From: Canna indica
Lineage: Eukaryota; Streptophyta; Magnoliopsida; Zingiberales; Cannaceae
DNA length: 64,000 nucleotides
Direction of reading: 5' to 3'
NCBI GenBank assembly: GCA_034359265.1
Contig: CP136892.1
Span: forward strand, 82,762,001 to 82,826,000
Part shown: piece after piece, positions 46,601-58,358 of the stretch
Layout of the letters: each line of letters begins with the position of its first letter
How positions within the stretch are numbered: the stretch's first letter is position 1
The notes under the pieces: model-generated
The model's input: only the letters and a program-made list of their open reading frames with translations
The model's database searches: none
What the model was told of the DNA's origin: nothing
Made by a program: the position numbers and the translations under genes

Positions 46601-49077
46601 CCAACACGTGTCAGGTTCAGGTTTTCGTTTTATATATGAAGAGTAGCATGTTAAAAATGTTATTCAATTCATCTCTTCCAGATCTTCACTCTTACTAAAC
46701 TGGTCATGTTCCATTCAGATCTATTAGGAGTATAATCGAGTTGAGTCGAGTCGAGTCGGGTAGTGAAGTACTCGAACTTGACTTGACCCAAAAACCCGAA
46801 GTTCTAACTCAATTGAGCCCTATTTTTTTAGCTTGAGCTTGACTTGTCAAACTACTTGGGCTCGACTCGACTATATTGTTTTCATGCTAAAATCAAGCTC
46901 GACTTTGAGCTCATGAACATGTAACTTTGTACATGTAATATTGGCTACTAGCTACTTGAGATTGAGCTTGACTCAACTCATATCGAGTCGAGTTTGTACT
47001 TTTGGCGAGGTGGGTTCGAGCCATGACATGTAGCTTGACTCACTTACACCACTAGGATCTATTGATCTTTCTTTCACCACCATGGTAGCAAAATCTTACA
47101 GTAAGTTGGAACCAACTCCTGTAAAAATGGAGGTTCAGTGATCTTTCATGCATATTTGGTTGACATATTTGACTCTTATCCATTATTTACTCGGAGATGA
47201 ATCTATTTTGGCAGATAATAGATGCTCTCAAATAAAATTGCTAATTTCATAAGATATATGTGCTGTTATTGGTAACCATTTCTATCTCTGATCTGATAAC
47301 TGTGTTGTTATATTTCCTTGCTGTTATCATAGTATAAAAATTCTCTATGTATTCAAATAAAGAAGATGTTTGTTTGTGTTGCAGACTACCTCTGTTCTTA
47401 AACTACTTGGTATTTCCATATACTGCACCTCGCCAGTCAAACATCGTTACTGCTGATATTATTTCCTGAATTTATCTTAGTATTCACAAATAAACATCGT
47501 TTAGTTCCATACCATGAACCTAATATATAGTTAATATACCATAAAGTGGCTATTTTACCAAGTGGTTCTATGGTTGGACTGCTTGATGTACTGTTTTTTT
47601 GGTATATAGGGAGTCAAGCCTTCCTCGTTGGCTAAAGTGAAAGATCTGGAAGTGAAAAAGTTTATTGAAAAGTGCATCGCCGATGTTTCAGAGAGATTGT
47701 CTGCAAGGGAATTACTAGCTGATCCTTTTCTTCTAGACGGTGAGAATGACAACATAAGTTTTTTGCTGAGATCAACTTCAAATCATCCAGGTAGTTAAAG
47801 ATAATACTAGTTTTGTTGTGGTCATCATATTCCCGTTGTTTATGATTTATGAAGCATGTATATTCTGAGATTCGCTACCGCCTTTCTTTTGATTGTTTTA
47901 GATTGAAAATGCAGATAATGTTGGTAATTCCAATGCAAGCACAAGTTACGGGTATGGCCAAGCAGAATCAGCTACAGCTGGTCTAGGTTTTACTGTGGAA
48001 GGTCAACGCAAAGACCTTAACACGATATTTTTGAAGCTACGCATTGCAGATTCAACAGGTTTACAAGTTTGCTACTTTATTGGCTTCTAATTTATAAGTT
48101 ACTTCAGTATTACTCTCAACTCAATCTTTCTGCTGCTTATTTGTTTTGCCACAGGTCAAATCCGTAACATTCATTTTCCATTTGATATTGGAGCAGACAC
48201 ATCAGTGAGTGTTGCCACGGAAATGGTGGCAGAGTTAGACCTTACGGATCAAGATGTTACCACCATTGCTGCAATGATAGATGCTGAGATACAAGCCTAT
48301 GTCCCAGATTGGAATCCAGAAGAAACTCTTGACAATCAAAGTGATGATGCATCAGTTTCAGGTAGCGATAGACATGCCTCTGAAGCCGAAGATGAAGTTT
48401 CTGCTTTGCCTAATGAAGTAGATTGTCCATCCCATGCTCTTAACCTTGAACACCTTCCTTCAGGTCGTAGGTATTGGTCTGATTCTCCAAAGGGAACTAA
48501 TACAGACTCTCCATCATCTCTTGCACAGTCATATGCACCTTCTGAGTTGGATTTGCATGGAACTGAAGATGTATCTATAGAAGTTTACAACGAGAAAGAT
48601 GACCCCTTAAATAAGGGTGGCCAAAGGGAATGCCACTCAAATGACAACTCTTTGACAGAACAGCAGAGGCATTCTCCATCTTTTAGTGATGACGATGATA
48701 ATGATGTAGAAATTAACTCATCACCCACATCTTCTAATTTCAGAAACTCGTCCTATAGTAACAGTCCAAACCATAACCATGAGGAAGCAGATCCGTGCAC
48801 TAAATCCCAGTTGTGTAATTGTGGAGCCAACTCTGAGCAGCATAAAGGTGATGATAAACATACATGTGAAACATTGCCGGTAACCAAGCCTGAACTTATG
48901 CAGTCAGTTGTACAGAAATTAGAGCATCTGTTTATTGAGCAGCAGAAGGAACTTGATGAAATAAAGAAGAAGCATAAAATTTCCATAGCAGAAATATTGA
49001 AGGAACTGCCTCCCGATCAACATGGCGTAGTTCTAGACAGGTGCCGAGTAAAAGTTAACATGAAGATGCAGCCATAG
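43641..49077 (+). CDS. WNK (with-no-lysine) serine/threonine protein kinase
   Basis: Eight exons: 43641-43718, 43922-43959, 44066-44293, 44406-44629, 44724-44881, 47610-47790, 47915-48058, 48155-49077, totalling 658 codons (657 residues) with matching phases. After [15 protein letters not shown] the kinase domain begins. Its glycine loop [13 protein letters not shown] carries the lysine, while subdomain II reads [10 protein letters not shown] with Asn where other kinases have the ATP-binding Lys; this defines WNKs. Other motifs are [40 protein letters not shown] and [17 protein letters not shown]-terminal OSR1-like module ([36 protein letters not shown]) is followed by an acidic Ser-rich region and a short coiled coil ([20 protein letters not shown]). 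Plant WNKs act in flowering-time, osmotic and clock-linked signalling. The 2.7-kb fifth intron contains a hAT-like MITE. Confidence 0.95.
46725..47054. mobile_element. hAT-like MITE inside WNK intron 5
   Basis: Ends TAGGAGTATAA and TTACACCACTA (reverse complement TAGTGGTGTAA) match at 9 of 11 positions. Flanking 8-mers AGATCTAT (46717-46724) and GGATCTAT (47055-47062) match at 7 of 8, fitting the 8-bp hAT target duplication. The interior is a low-complexity run of GAGTCGAGTCGAG and its complement CTCGACTCGACT. Confidence 0.78.
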
Positions 49078-50318
49078 GTATAATATTATGCGGTCTCAAG
49101 AACCATATCAAAGGTCAGCTATCATGTGGACGGTCCTATGGAATTAACTTATGTGTCTACAACCATGATCCTACTGGATTAACTTATGTGTCTACAACCA
49201 CTGTCCTGTACAAATATGTGCCTACATACGATCAAATAATTTTTTTTTTCATTATTCTGGTCAGGATATAGGCAGTTTTGTTCCTCCTATTGAGGTTGCT
49301 TTTGAGGGATTAGTCATATTCTTGATGTGCATTGGAATCTTCTGGTGTTGCTGTATCTTAAAATCTTATTAGTGTTTATGAAGAGAGAGATAATTGATGG
49401 ATTGTGTGGGGATTTTGGAAAAATGTATTTGTCTTCTTGGTTTGTAAAATTATGACAGTGTTTCCATATCTAATTTGTGTCCAGCTATTCTTCTACATGC
49501 TGATGATCTTAGCAGTAACATTTTGCTGCAAACTCTATAAATAGATATATCAACAGCTACTACATATCTGCTGATATCTACATATCTGCTGTAACATTTT
49601 GACGGTTATGACGTCAGGACACATCGATCTTTCATCAATGGTAAGCATCAAACGCGACGTGATGTTTATTGTGCAATTGATAGTCATCTAGCATACAATA
49701 GAATCTACTCTATTTTTATATTTCCTAATTTCATCGATTTGCTGAATAAAGTTTGGCTCTATTCCAGGGTTTGGCAAAAATATATTATCAAGCAAAGTCA
49801 ACGATCAGCTGCACCAAATCAATCGGGGGTAAACTGTTCTCTTTTTCCTACACGAATTAATCGAATTAGTTAGACTCGTCTAATCTCTCTACAGCTCTAC
49901 TAGTCCAGATTTAGAAAATCAAGAAAAAACTTCTTCATCAGTCATCACTATTACGTTTCCAACAAGTTTTCAATCCAAGCTTTTAATTTGTGAACCTGGT
50001 GATGCTTCCATGTTCTCTGCACTGCTTTTAAAGCATGGCAAAATGCGACTGACTAATTGACTAAATTGCTCACCCGTCGCTTTGTCTGTCCAACACATTC
50101 CACATTTTTGTATATATCTTCGAAAAAAGAAAACACATTTCCACAAAATTTTGTTGAACTCACTTTTTCTTTAACAGCCAGGGATAGGAGGTACCAATTG
50201 TGGATAGATAACCTTACCTCTTTCTTCTCATTAGCTAGACTCTAAAGACCAGTTGTTGACAGATGAGCTTACTGATAAAAATAATTTTTAGGGCAGACAA
50301 GAGGATCGATGCTTCCAA
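49078..50318. other. Spacer downstream of the WNK gene
   Basis: The first part would be the WNK 3' UTR; it contains a short internal repeat (ATTAACTTATGTGTCTACAA twice, about 49,141-49,198). The rest shows no gene. Confidence 0.45.
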
Positions 50319-50567
50319 AGCTTATCTTTGGAAACATCCCTCAACAACTAGTCTTATATATAAATATATATATATATATATATCCCATTGCGTTACATAT
50401 CTTTAGAAACATCCCAGAACAACTAGTCTTACATATATATCCGATTGCGTTATATATCTTTAGAAGAATCTCTCAACAACTAGTCTTACATATATCCCAC
50501 TAGATATACATCTCATTGTGTTACATATCTTTGGAACAACCCTCAACAACTCGTCTTACATATACAG
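50319..50567. repeat. Tandem repeat, four diverged copies of about 45-75 bp
   Basis: Each copy carries ATCTTT(G/A)GAA...CAACAACTAGTCTTA, then a TATATATCCCATTG-type tail and GTTA. Copies start near 50,319, 50,395, 50,453 and 50,523. A TA microsatellite in the first copy and an extra insertion in the third explain the length differences. Confidence 0.85.
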
Positions 50568-51073
50568 AATTGCTATTCATTGGCAAATTAACCTTATAAA
50601 GCTAGAGAGAGCTGAGGGCAAAGCTTAAAGCTTAGCACCTTTTGGGAAGCTTGTACAAATAGGTAACTTTGAAAAACCAATTATATATAGAGCAATATAT
50701 TGTATAGATATATCTAAGTGTTTCCTATTTATGAAAGAATATTTGCTGGTAAGGATATTTGCTGTTGATAGCAAAGGTATAAGAATCAAATCTCGTCTTC
50801 ACTACTTTGATGCGAATTTATTATCCCCCTTGTCTCTTGCTTGAAGTTTGTTTAAAATCTTGAGGAAATTTGGGTGCTTGGGTGCTGCTTTAGTGGTCTC
50901 CATGGTTAAGGGTCTTCATTTTGATCAAAAGCTGGGTTTTAGGGTGCTGCTATTTATCGAGGGATTGACGTGGTGGAAAGGTAGCATGAAGGAAACTATA
51001 AACAAAAGCTTTAGCATTTAGGATTCCCTTGATAGACACAGATTATCACGCAAAAAAGATATTTATTGGCAAT
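50568..51073. other. Spacer, no gene seen
   Basis: Moderately AT-rich DNA between the tandem repeat and the hAT MITE. No gene was recognised. Confidence 0.4.
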
Positions 51074-51081
51074 GCGACAGT

Positions 51082-51523
51082 TAGGGCTGTCCATTTGGTT
51101 CAAACCGAACTGAACTGAACTTTTTTCTCACTCAAAATTCAACCCAAAAACTGAACCGAATACATCATAAACCGAATCAACTCGAACCGACCAAATTAGG
51201 TTCGGTTCGGTTTCCAAACCAAAAACCAAATTATGGAGGAAAACCGGAGGGAGAAGAAAGAGCGATCGAATAGATTGGGAAGTTGGAACACTAAATCCTG
51301 AACCGTGTAATAGAAGAAAAAAAATTGTTTATTTTTTTCGGTTTTTGGTTTTCGGTTTAGGTCGGTTCCCAAATTCCGGAAACCGACTTTGAACCGAATA
51401 CCACTATTCGGTTTCGGTTCGGGTAAAGAACCGAACCTATTGTTATTGAAACCGAACCGAACCGAATAATTCAGTTCGGTTTTTCGGTTCGGTTCGGTGA
51501 GAACCGAATAGTGGACAGCCCTA
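51082..51523. mobile_element. hAT MITE of 442 bp with near-perfect 8-bp target duplication
   Basis: The left end TAGGGCTGTCCATTTGGTT is mirrored by the right end, which reverse-complements to TAGGGCTGTCCACTATTCGG. Flanking 8-mers are GCGACAGT (51074-51081) and GCGACACT (51524-51531). The interior consists of repeated GGTTCGGTT and AACCGAACC units that can pair with each other. Ends, target length and size identify a hAT-type MITE. No transposase is present. Confidence 0.92.
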
Positions 51524-51531
51524 GCGACACT

Positions 51532-52457
51532 AAAAGTGGGGCATTCGACATGGAATTTAACTCATCGTTATCTTTAGCGACATTCTAGGTCATTTGGCAA
51601 GGACGGGAACATAAATGACTTGCATGCTCCAATTTTGATGTCATTTATGGAGGGCTTGACTAGTAATTTGCTATTTATGAAGTCATCGGCTTAGAAAAGT
51701 CTTAACTGATGAACTAAGCTAGATATGTCTTTCTCTTTTAACCTCTTCAGTATTAGATTCTTTTTACCCCCTCTTGTAGTTGTGAAACTTGTCTACCTTC
51801 TTAGTAGGTCCAACTAATAGAAATTTGCAATAGAGGAATCTACTTATTGTTAACTCAAGAGGAAGAGGAGAAGTAGCAATCTAGCTTGTTGTGCTCAAAT
51901 TCTCTTGATTCTTAATTTCAATTTACTTCAAGAAGAAATAAAAAATGAATGCTTCCTGGTATATATTAGTTGATTCTATTAATAGCATTGAATCTATCAT
52001 TGCCTAGAAAAAATAACTTTTCCTTGTTCCTTTACTGATCTAAGTTCGATTACTTCTCTTGTCTTGTAATCAAGAGAGAAAACGGCTTTCTGCAGAAAGT
52101 ATTGCTTTGAATAAGCTAATAATAAGTCAGTCCTGCCACTCTAATTCAATCTTTTTCCTAGCCTTTTATACTTTTGTGCTGTTTGAGTTGACAACATTTT
52201 CTCTTTTTCATTGTCTTTAGAGAACTTTGACGTTGGTGAAGGTTCACTAGTCTTTTTGAAGAGAGAGAAACTATGAACTTTTTAATCAATGTGGACCAGC
52301 TTTAAACTGCAAGAATTAAGTATGTCTCCGTGACTGGAACACATGGTGAAACCTGGAAATATGGCAAGCAGGTTTGCAGATTCTGTATTATTTGGTCTTT
52401 AATTCTGTTGCAGTACATGTTCTTGTCTATCAATGATGTCGTTTTCATTTTTCTGTT
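51532..52457. other. Spacer and presumed 5' UTR of the DUF707 gene
   Basis: No coding exon was recognised. The stretch ending AAATATGGCAAGCAG followed by GTTTGC near 52,370 looks like a donor of an untranslated first exon, with the coding exon starting after the AG-rich TTCTGTT region near 52,455. This is tentative. Confidence 0.35.
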
Positions 52458-55400
52458 ATGGGTTGCAGTCCACTTCTTAAGATTTCAAATGAGATTATGA
52501 GGATTACAGTAACTATCATTTCTGGAGCAATTTTAGGCTTTTTTCTTGGAATTTCTATTCCAACAAGTCATAGGGTAAGGGTACACTTTGCAATTACTGG
52601 GTATGCATCTTCTGCTTTAGTATTAACACAAGGTATTAACTGCGGAATTTCGGCAGCTCCACTTACCTAGTAGCATCATTGCAAACATCATGGACAAGAA
52701 CTCAGGCCTTGCAACTCAAGCATTGCTGAATCATGCTTTATCTTCTGCACATAGTGGCAACAGGAACAACTCAAGATCACTCCATACTGATACCTCAAAG
52801 GTACTACAAAGAGTATATTGACTGTGAGAGTTAGTTTATTTTTTCTTTTTGGGCATAGCATAAGATTTTTTTGTTGTTTACCATACACAACATTTACTGC
52901 CTCCATCAATATGAACTTCTAATAAGCAATTAAAAAAATGTTAGGAACTATTTCACAAAGTGAAGAAAATAACCAGCATTTTCTGAAGTAGAGAAATGCT
53001 GTTATCAAATAATTATATCATCTGCTAATTCCTTATTTATTGTTGAAAGAGGAAAAGGTAGGATTAATTATCTGGAATAGCTTTAGGCTATAATTACATA
53101 ATCTGTGCGTAAAATGCTTTGTTTGTGTTGCTGCCATGTATAACTTAAAACTTGGTTTCCAAGTTATTTACACTACAGTAAAGATTTCTTATTCTTCCTT
53201 GGGACACTGTTGAATGTGGCTTATTAGGTACCTGTCAGAAAATCTCTGCTCTATTTCTTTGTATTGGTGAAGAATAAAGATAAAGACAATAATAAATGAG
53301 TTTCATACCAGTTAAATTTAGCAGAAAGGACCAATTTAATTATGCTTTGAATCTAGGTGTTCTATCCTTCATAGAACATTTCTTTTGTAAAACATTTCAG
53401 CAAGGTGCCAAAATCAATATGTTCAACAAAGTTGCTTTGATTTCAGCTTAAATTTTATCTATGATTATGTTTCATAGTCTGGCTGGCTCTAAACAAAACC
53501 ATTATGAAGTGAAGCACAATTGCAAAAACTGAGTAATGGCAACCATATCTTATCATTGTTTCTAAATGGCTTAGATATATGCTCCTACAAATCCTCGAGG
53601 TGCAGAAAGGCTTCCACCAAATATTATAGTTGCCGAATCAGACTTGTATCGAAGACGCTTGTGGGGGAAACCAGATGAGGTATATTATTATCGTCGTCTA
53701 TTACATGAATATGAATGGTACTTTATGTTGGAATAAGAGTTTTTCTGGTTTATCTGCATGAGTATGTGTTTGATTGGATAGATAATTGCTGCATTAAACA
53801 CAGACTATATTTTGCTGCATTAAACAAAATCATATTCTAATAGTTTGTACCATTTTGCTATTAGAAAGAACTATATTTTTGTTTCTTTTCTAAAATGGAA
53901 CACAGACTAGTCTCATGAGCTTCTCGATATATGAATTGCTTTCACATCCTCTATTTTCATTGTAATAGTTTACATAAATGCCTAAGCTAGACTATCCTGC
54001 CACACTACCTGAATTTTCTCAGCTAGACTATCCTGCCATACTTCATAAATGCATAAAGAACTTTGGATTGTGTGCCCAGCAAAAACAGCTGACAGAAAGT
54101 CCTGATAGTTTTACTTGATGAGTTTGTCACTTTGTCCATTATGTGGAGCCACTTACCTGAATTTTCATGTTCTAGATTTCTTCAAACCATTTGTTTGAAT
54201 AACTTATTACTTCATTTATCTCATAAACTCTCTGACAAAAAATTGTGGTCTGTATTCAGGATTTGCAGATCCAACCCAAGTACCTAGTAACTTTCACAGT
54301 TGGACATGACCAGAAAAACAACATTGATGCAGCTGTTAAGAGGGTTAGTGAATGTTTTAGTGTTGTTCATTTACTTATTTGGAAGCTGGATGTTGTTTCT
54401 CAAAGAAACACAATGCTTCTTGGCTATTGAACTTCTTACTAGTCAGCCTACTGGTGGTGATATATAGGGGTTAGGAGTTCAATCAATTAAATAAATGGGT
54501 AGGATTACCATTGCAAATTTCTAAAGTTTGTGGCTGATTTCGAGATTTATATAATGTTTCAGTTCTCAGAAAATTTTACAATCATGCTGTTCCATTATGA
54601 TGGCCGGACAAGCGAATGGGACGAATTTGAATGGTCAAAGAAGGCAATTCATGTTGCTGTCAGAAAACAAACTAAGTGGTGAGTTAAGAATCACAAATTC
54701 AAGTTGTGGAATTACAGCATTTGTGACTGTGAATTGGTTGCCTATTATGATGATTCAAGGTGGTTTGCAAAGCGGTTTTTGCACCCCGACATTGTGGCTC
54801 CATACGACTACATTTTTATTTGGGATGAGGATCTAGGACTTGACCATTTTGATGCTGAAGAGTAAGTGTTTTCTGCCTCGCTGATCTTTGAGATACCTGC
54901 ATACTACAAATTGCTCATCTGTTGTTGCAGATATATTAAGCTGGTAAAGAAACACGGGCTAGAGATTTCACAGCCTGCATTAGACCAACGTAAAGGTTTA
55001 TCATGGCAAATGACAAAGAGGAGAAGAGGCCGAGAAGTACACCAGTGAGCTCTTGATTCAATCTAGCTCATCAATTGTTTCCTACTTCTATCCATGTGTG
55101 ATGCTTGGTTTTGAACAGAGAAACAGAGGAGAAACCTGGCCGGTGCTCTGACCCTCATCTTCCACCATGTGCTGCGTACATACTCTTACTTCACTTGCCT
55201 CAACTTTACCACTTACTAGCAGCGTCATATGCTCAAGACACTCGTGTGATTTTACCATCTGATGCGCAGGTTTGTCGAGATCATGGCAACTGTCTTTTCA
55301 CGCGATGCCTGGCGCTGTGCATGGCATATGATTCAGGCAAGTCTGTGTCTTCTTTAGTTTGCCTGGAGCTCCAAGCCTAATAAACAGCTTAAATGTAATC

Positions 55401-55939
55401 GTTTTTGCCACAGAATGATCTGGTTCATGGATGGGGCATTGATTTTGCCCTTAGAAGATGCGTAGAGGTATTTTTGGAGGATCTTGTTTTTCGATTTGCA
55501 TTTAGATACTCTTACTACCAACATTTGTTTTTGGCTAATTTTCTGTAGCCGGCTCATGAGAAAATTGGAGTTGTCGATGCTCAATGGATAATTCATCGAG
55601 GGATTCCTTCACTTAGAAACCAGGTAAGAAATGAGCTGTTGTTTTCACTTTCTGCGTGAAGAACAATGGTTTGACAGCTATTTTGATGTTATCACAGGGC
55701 ATAGCAGAGAATGGGAAATCACCCTGGAGAGGAGTACGGAATCAATTGCTTATTGCTTAATCTATCTTCTCTTCGTCTCCTTAATTTATAGGATCTTGTT
55801 GATGTTTCTTCTCGGGCAGGTCCAAGATCGTTGCAAGAACGAATGGAGAATGTTTCAAGACCGGATGGCAAATGCGGAGAAGGCTTATTTCGAAGCGATG
55901 AGAAATTCAACAGCTGTTAAAGGTGTTGACAAGGGGTAA
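52458..55939 (+). CDS. DUF707 family protein (putative Golgi glycosyltransferase-like)
   Basis: Thirteen exons: 52458-52574, 52657-52800, 53575-53679, 54260-54343, 54563-54678, 54760-54861, 54931-55044, 55119-55175, 55270-55336, 55414-55467, 55549-55623, 55698-55733, 55820-55939, totalling 397 codons (396 residues). The N-terminus (IMRITVTIISGAILGFFLGI) is a single signal anchor, suggesting a type II membrane protein. Conserved text follows: LPPNIIVAESDLYRRRLWGK, QPKYLVTFTVGHDQKNNIDA, IMLFHYDGRTSEWDEFEWS, PYDYIFIWDEDLGLDHFDAE, GREVHQETEEKPGRCSDPHL, PPCAAFVEIMATVFSRDAW, NDLVHGWGIDFALRRC and EKIGVVDAQWIIHRGIPSL. The IWDEDL acidic motif fits a nucleotide-sugar-binding DxD-like site, but no reaction has been established. 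The intron after exon 9 starts with GC instead of GT. Confidence 0.94.
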
Positions 55940-56197
55940 CAAAGAGGGTTGAAGGGAGATGACAAGAGTAAAAATGCAAATAAACAATAGAAAACGATGA
56001 CCGAGATTTAAATCTCGGCCGGCTCAACCATATTGAGTTGGTTCGCATCCAATTTGAGCTGGCTCGCGCCAATTTCTCCAAATCAGCACCGGTTCGTGCT
56101 GGAATTGATTTAGATGGACCCGGTCTGTAAACCTTCGACGATTCAACTGCAATTGAGTTGGTTTAGCCTAAATTGGCTTTGACCGACCAGATTAAGC

Positions 56198-57779
56198 CAC
56201 TACAAGAAAATTTAGATTTATCGACCACAATTTCCGACGAGAAGATGTTGTCGAAAATTTTTGTTATATTTCCGACGACCCATAGTGTCGGAAAGAGTTA
56301 CCGACAAAACTTTTCGACCAAAATGAGTCGAAAAATTATCATATTATTATCGATGAATTTTCGTCAAAAATTTGGTCGAAAATAATTTTCGACAAACATT
56401 GTAGTCGCAAGTTCGTCGGAAATATTAATGACATATTTTTATACTGAACTTATCGACCACAATTTCTGACGAAAATCCATCGTCGAAAATTTTCGTTAAA
56501 GTTTCGGCAACTTTCGGCGTCGAAAAGAATTACCGACGAAATATTGGATTTATCGACCACAACTTTCGACGAGAAGATGTTGTCGAAAATTTTCGTTAGA
56601 TTTCCGACGACTCTTTGCGTCGAAAAGAGTTACCGACAAAAATTTTCGACCAAAATGAGTCGGAAAATTACAAATAATTTTTCAAAAAAAATTTAAAAAC
56701 TTATAGATAATTTTGAAATTTTTATTCCCCCCCCCCCGACTATATTCCAGGCTGGAGGTGGGAGATTTCCCGCCTCCTGCTTTCTTTCTTTTTTAAATAA
56801 ATAATTATATTTGTGGATCGTGCTGCTCCTTTGCGCCGTCCTCCTCCTCCCCACGCCGATCCTGCTCCTCACGGGCTTCCTGCAGTGCCAGCTCAAGAAC
56901 TAGCGCCATGCATCTGGGTGCGTTAATTAAATCACTCTCGTGCCAGACTTCCTCCTCAGTCTCCACCGTCGGAGCCGCCTTGACCTGGAGGCGGAGGGCG
57001 ACGAGAGGTCGTCCACGTCTGCGCCTCCTCCCCCGATGGAGTTACTGGGTTGGGGAAAGCGGATCAAGCGGTTGCCCGTCATGAGACTCATGAGGCCGAG
57101 AATAATCTCCGCGATCTTCCCACTGCAGCGCTTCCTGCAGTGCCAGCTCAAGAACTGGCGCCATCTGGGTGCGTTAATTAGATTGCTCTCGTGGTAGACT
57201 TCCTCAATTTTCACCGTCGGAGCCGCCTTGACCCGGAGGCAGAGGGCGACGAGAGGTCGTCCACGTTCGCGCCTCCTCCCCCGGTGGAGTTACTGGGTTG
57301 GGGAAAGCAGATCGAGAGGAGGACAACACGGCGGCACTAACAGAGAAGAGGAAAGGAAAGAGGAGGGCCAGCCCGCAGTCGCCTCTGGAGGGTTACAGTA
57401 GCGCGTCGGTGAGCGGAGACGAGGAGAGGACGGAGAGATCTATTAGTCCGATTTATTAGCTTTTTTTAAAAAAAAAATCTTAGAGTTTTCGACGAAATTC
57501 CGACGACATGTCGTCGGTAATTACCGACCACAGTTTTCGACAACACTTGTAGTCGGTAATTACCGAGGAACTACCGACAACTTTTCGATTAAAACGTTGG
57601 TCGGTAATTGACAATATTTTTTCTCGATGAACTATCGATACTCGTTTCGACCAAGGTTTTACCGACGCAAATATTAGCCTCGGTAACCAGTCGAAATTTG
57701 GTCGGTAAATCAATATTTTCGACCAACTTTCGATCACCTTTCGACTACAATGACCGTCGGAAATCACTTTCTTGTAGTG
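56198..57779. mobile_element. Non-autonomous CACTA transposon, complete, with 3-bp target duplication
   Basis: The left end is CACTACAAGAAA and the right end TTTCTTGTAGTG, its exact inverse. The 3-bp target duplication AGC lies on both sides (56195-56197 and 57780-57782). Both flanks of the interior hold dense subterminal repeats of the TTTCGAC / TACCGAC kind (56,215-56,670 and 57,480-57,770). The centre is GC-rich and contains a duplicated segment. There is no transposase. It sits about 260 bp after the DUF707 stop codon. CACTA identity is certain from ends, target length and subterminal repeats. Confidence 0.95.
56876..57314. repeat. Direct duplication inside the CACTA element (about 190-bp units, 255-bp period)
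   Basis: CTTCCTGCAGTGCCAGCTCA starts both copies (56,876-57,066 and 57,131-57,314). Both continue through AGAACT(A/G)GCGCCAT, TGGGTGCGTTAATTA, CACCGTCGGAGCCGCCTTGA, GGCGACGAGAGGTCGTCCAC and GGAGTTACTGGGTTGGGGAA. GC content far above the flanking element and codon-like composition suggest a captured host gene fragment, later duplicated. No protein family was recognised, and stops interrupt the possible frames. Confidence 0.85.
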
Positions 57780-57782
57780 AGC

Positions 57783-58283
57783 CCGGTTTAAACCGGAAGT
57801 GTTCCGATTGAACCAATAATAACTCAACAGTGTTTTGTCCTTCAAAATATTAATAGTATATGTCAAGTAAATTTATTTAGGTTAACCAAGACAAATTACA
57901 GTTTCTGGTTACAATTTAAATAAGTTTATTTTATTTTATTTTTAATTAATATAAAAATACTTTTTTTAATATGGATAAAAATATTTTTTTACTGTAAAAA
58001 ATGTAGATGGATTTTTTTTTTCATTTATTTGGATAATTATAATATCCGAGTCATAATTTTTAAGCGGACGCGCTTTTACACTCCAAGTCTCCAACTCCGC
58101 GGCAACGCCACTATGCCCACCTTGTCATCCTCAACCTCCTTTATACCCACCGCCTGCACCTTTCACTACGGGAGGCAAGAAGAAGAGGACGTCGGCCACC
58201 CTATGTGGAAGCTTCCCACCATCTTCCTCCGTCCCTTTCATGGCGCCACGCACCATCTCTCCCAACTCTCCCCTCTCGCTCGC
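57783..58283. other. Spacer and promoter of the RING-H2 gene
   Basis: AT-rich DNA up to about 58,060, then a GC-richer stretch leading to the TATA box. No separate gene was recognised. Confidence 0.4.
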
Positions 58284-58289
58284 TATAAA
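58284..58289 (+). promoter_or_regulatory. TATA box of the RING-H2 gene
   Basis: TATAAA, followed by ACTATATAAT, lies 75 bp upstream of the start codon, leaving room for a 5' UTR of about 45 bases. Position and context fit a core promoter. Confidence 0.6.
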
Positions 58290-58358
58290 CTATATAATCC
58301 CAAGCGCTCGATCGAGCCCGTCAAACTAATAATCAGCTAGCTAGTCCGGGAACGCACG

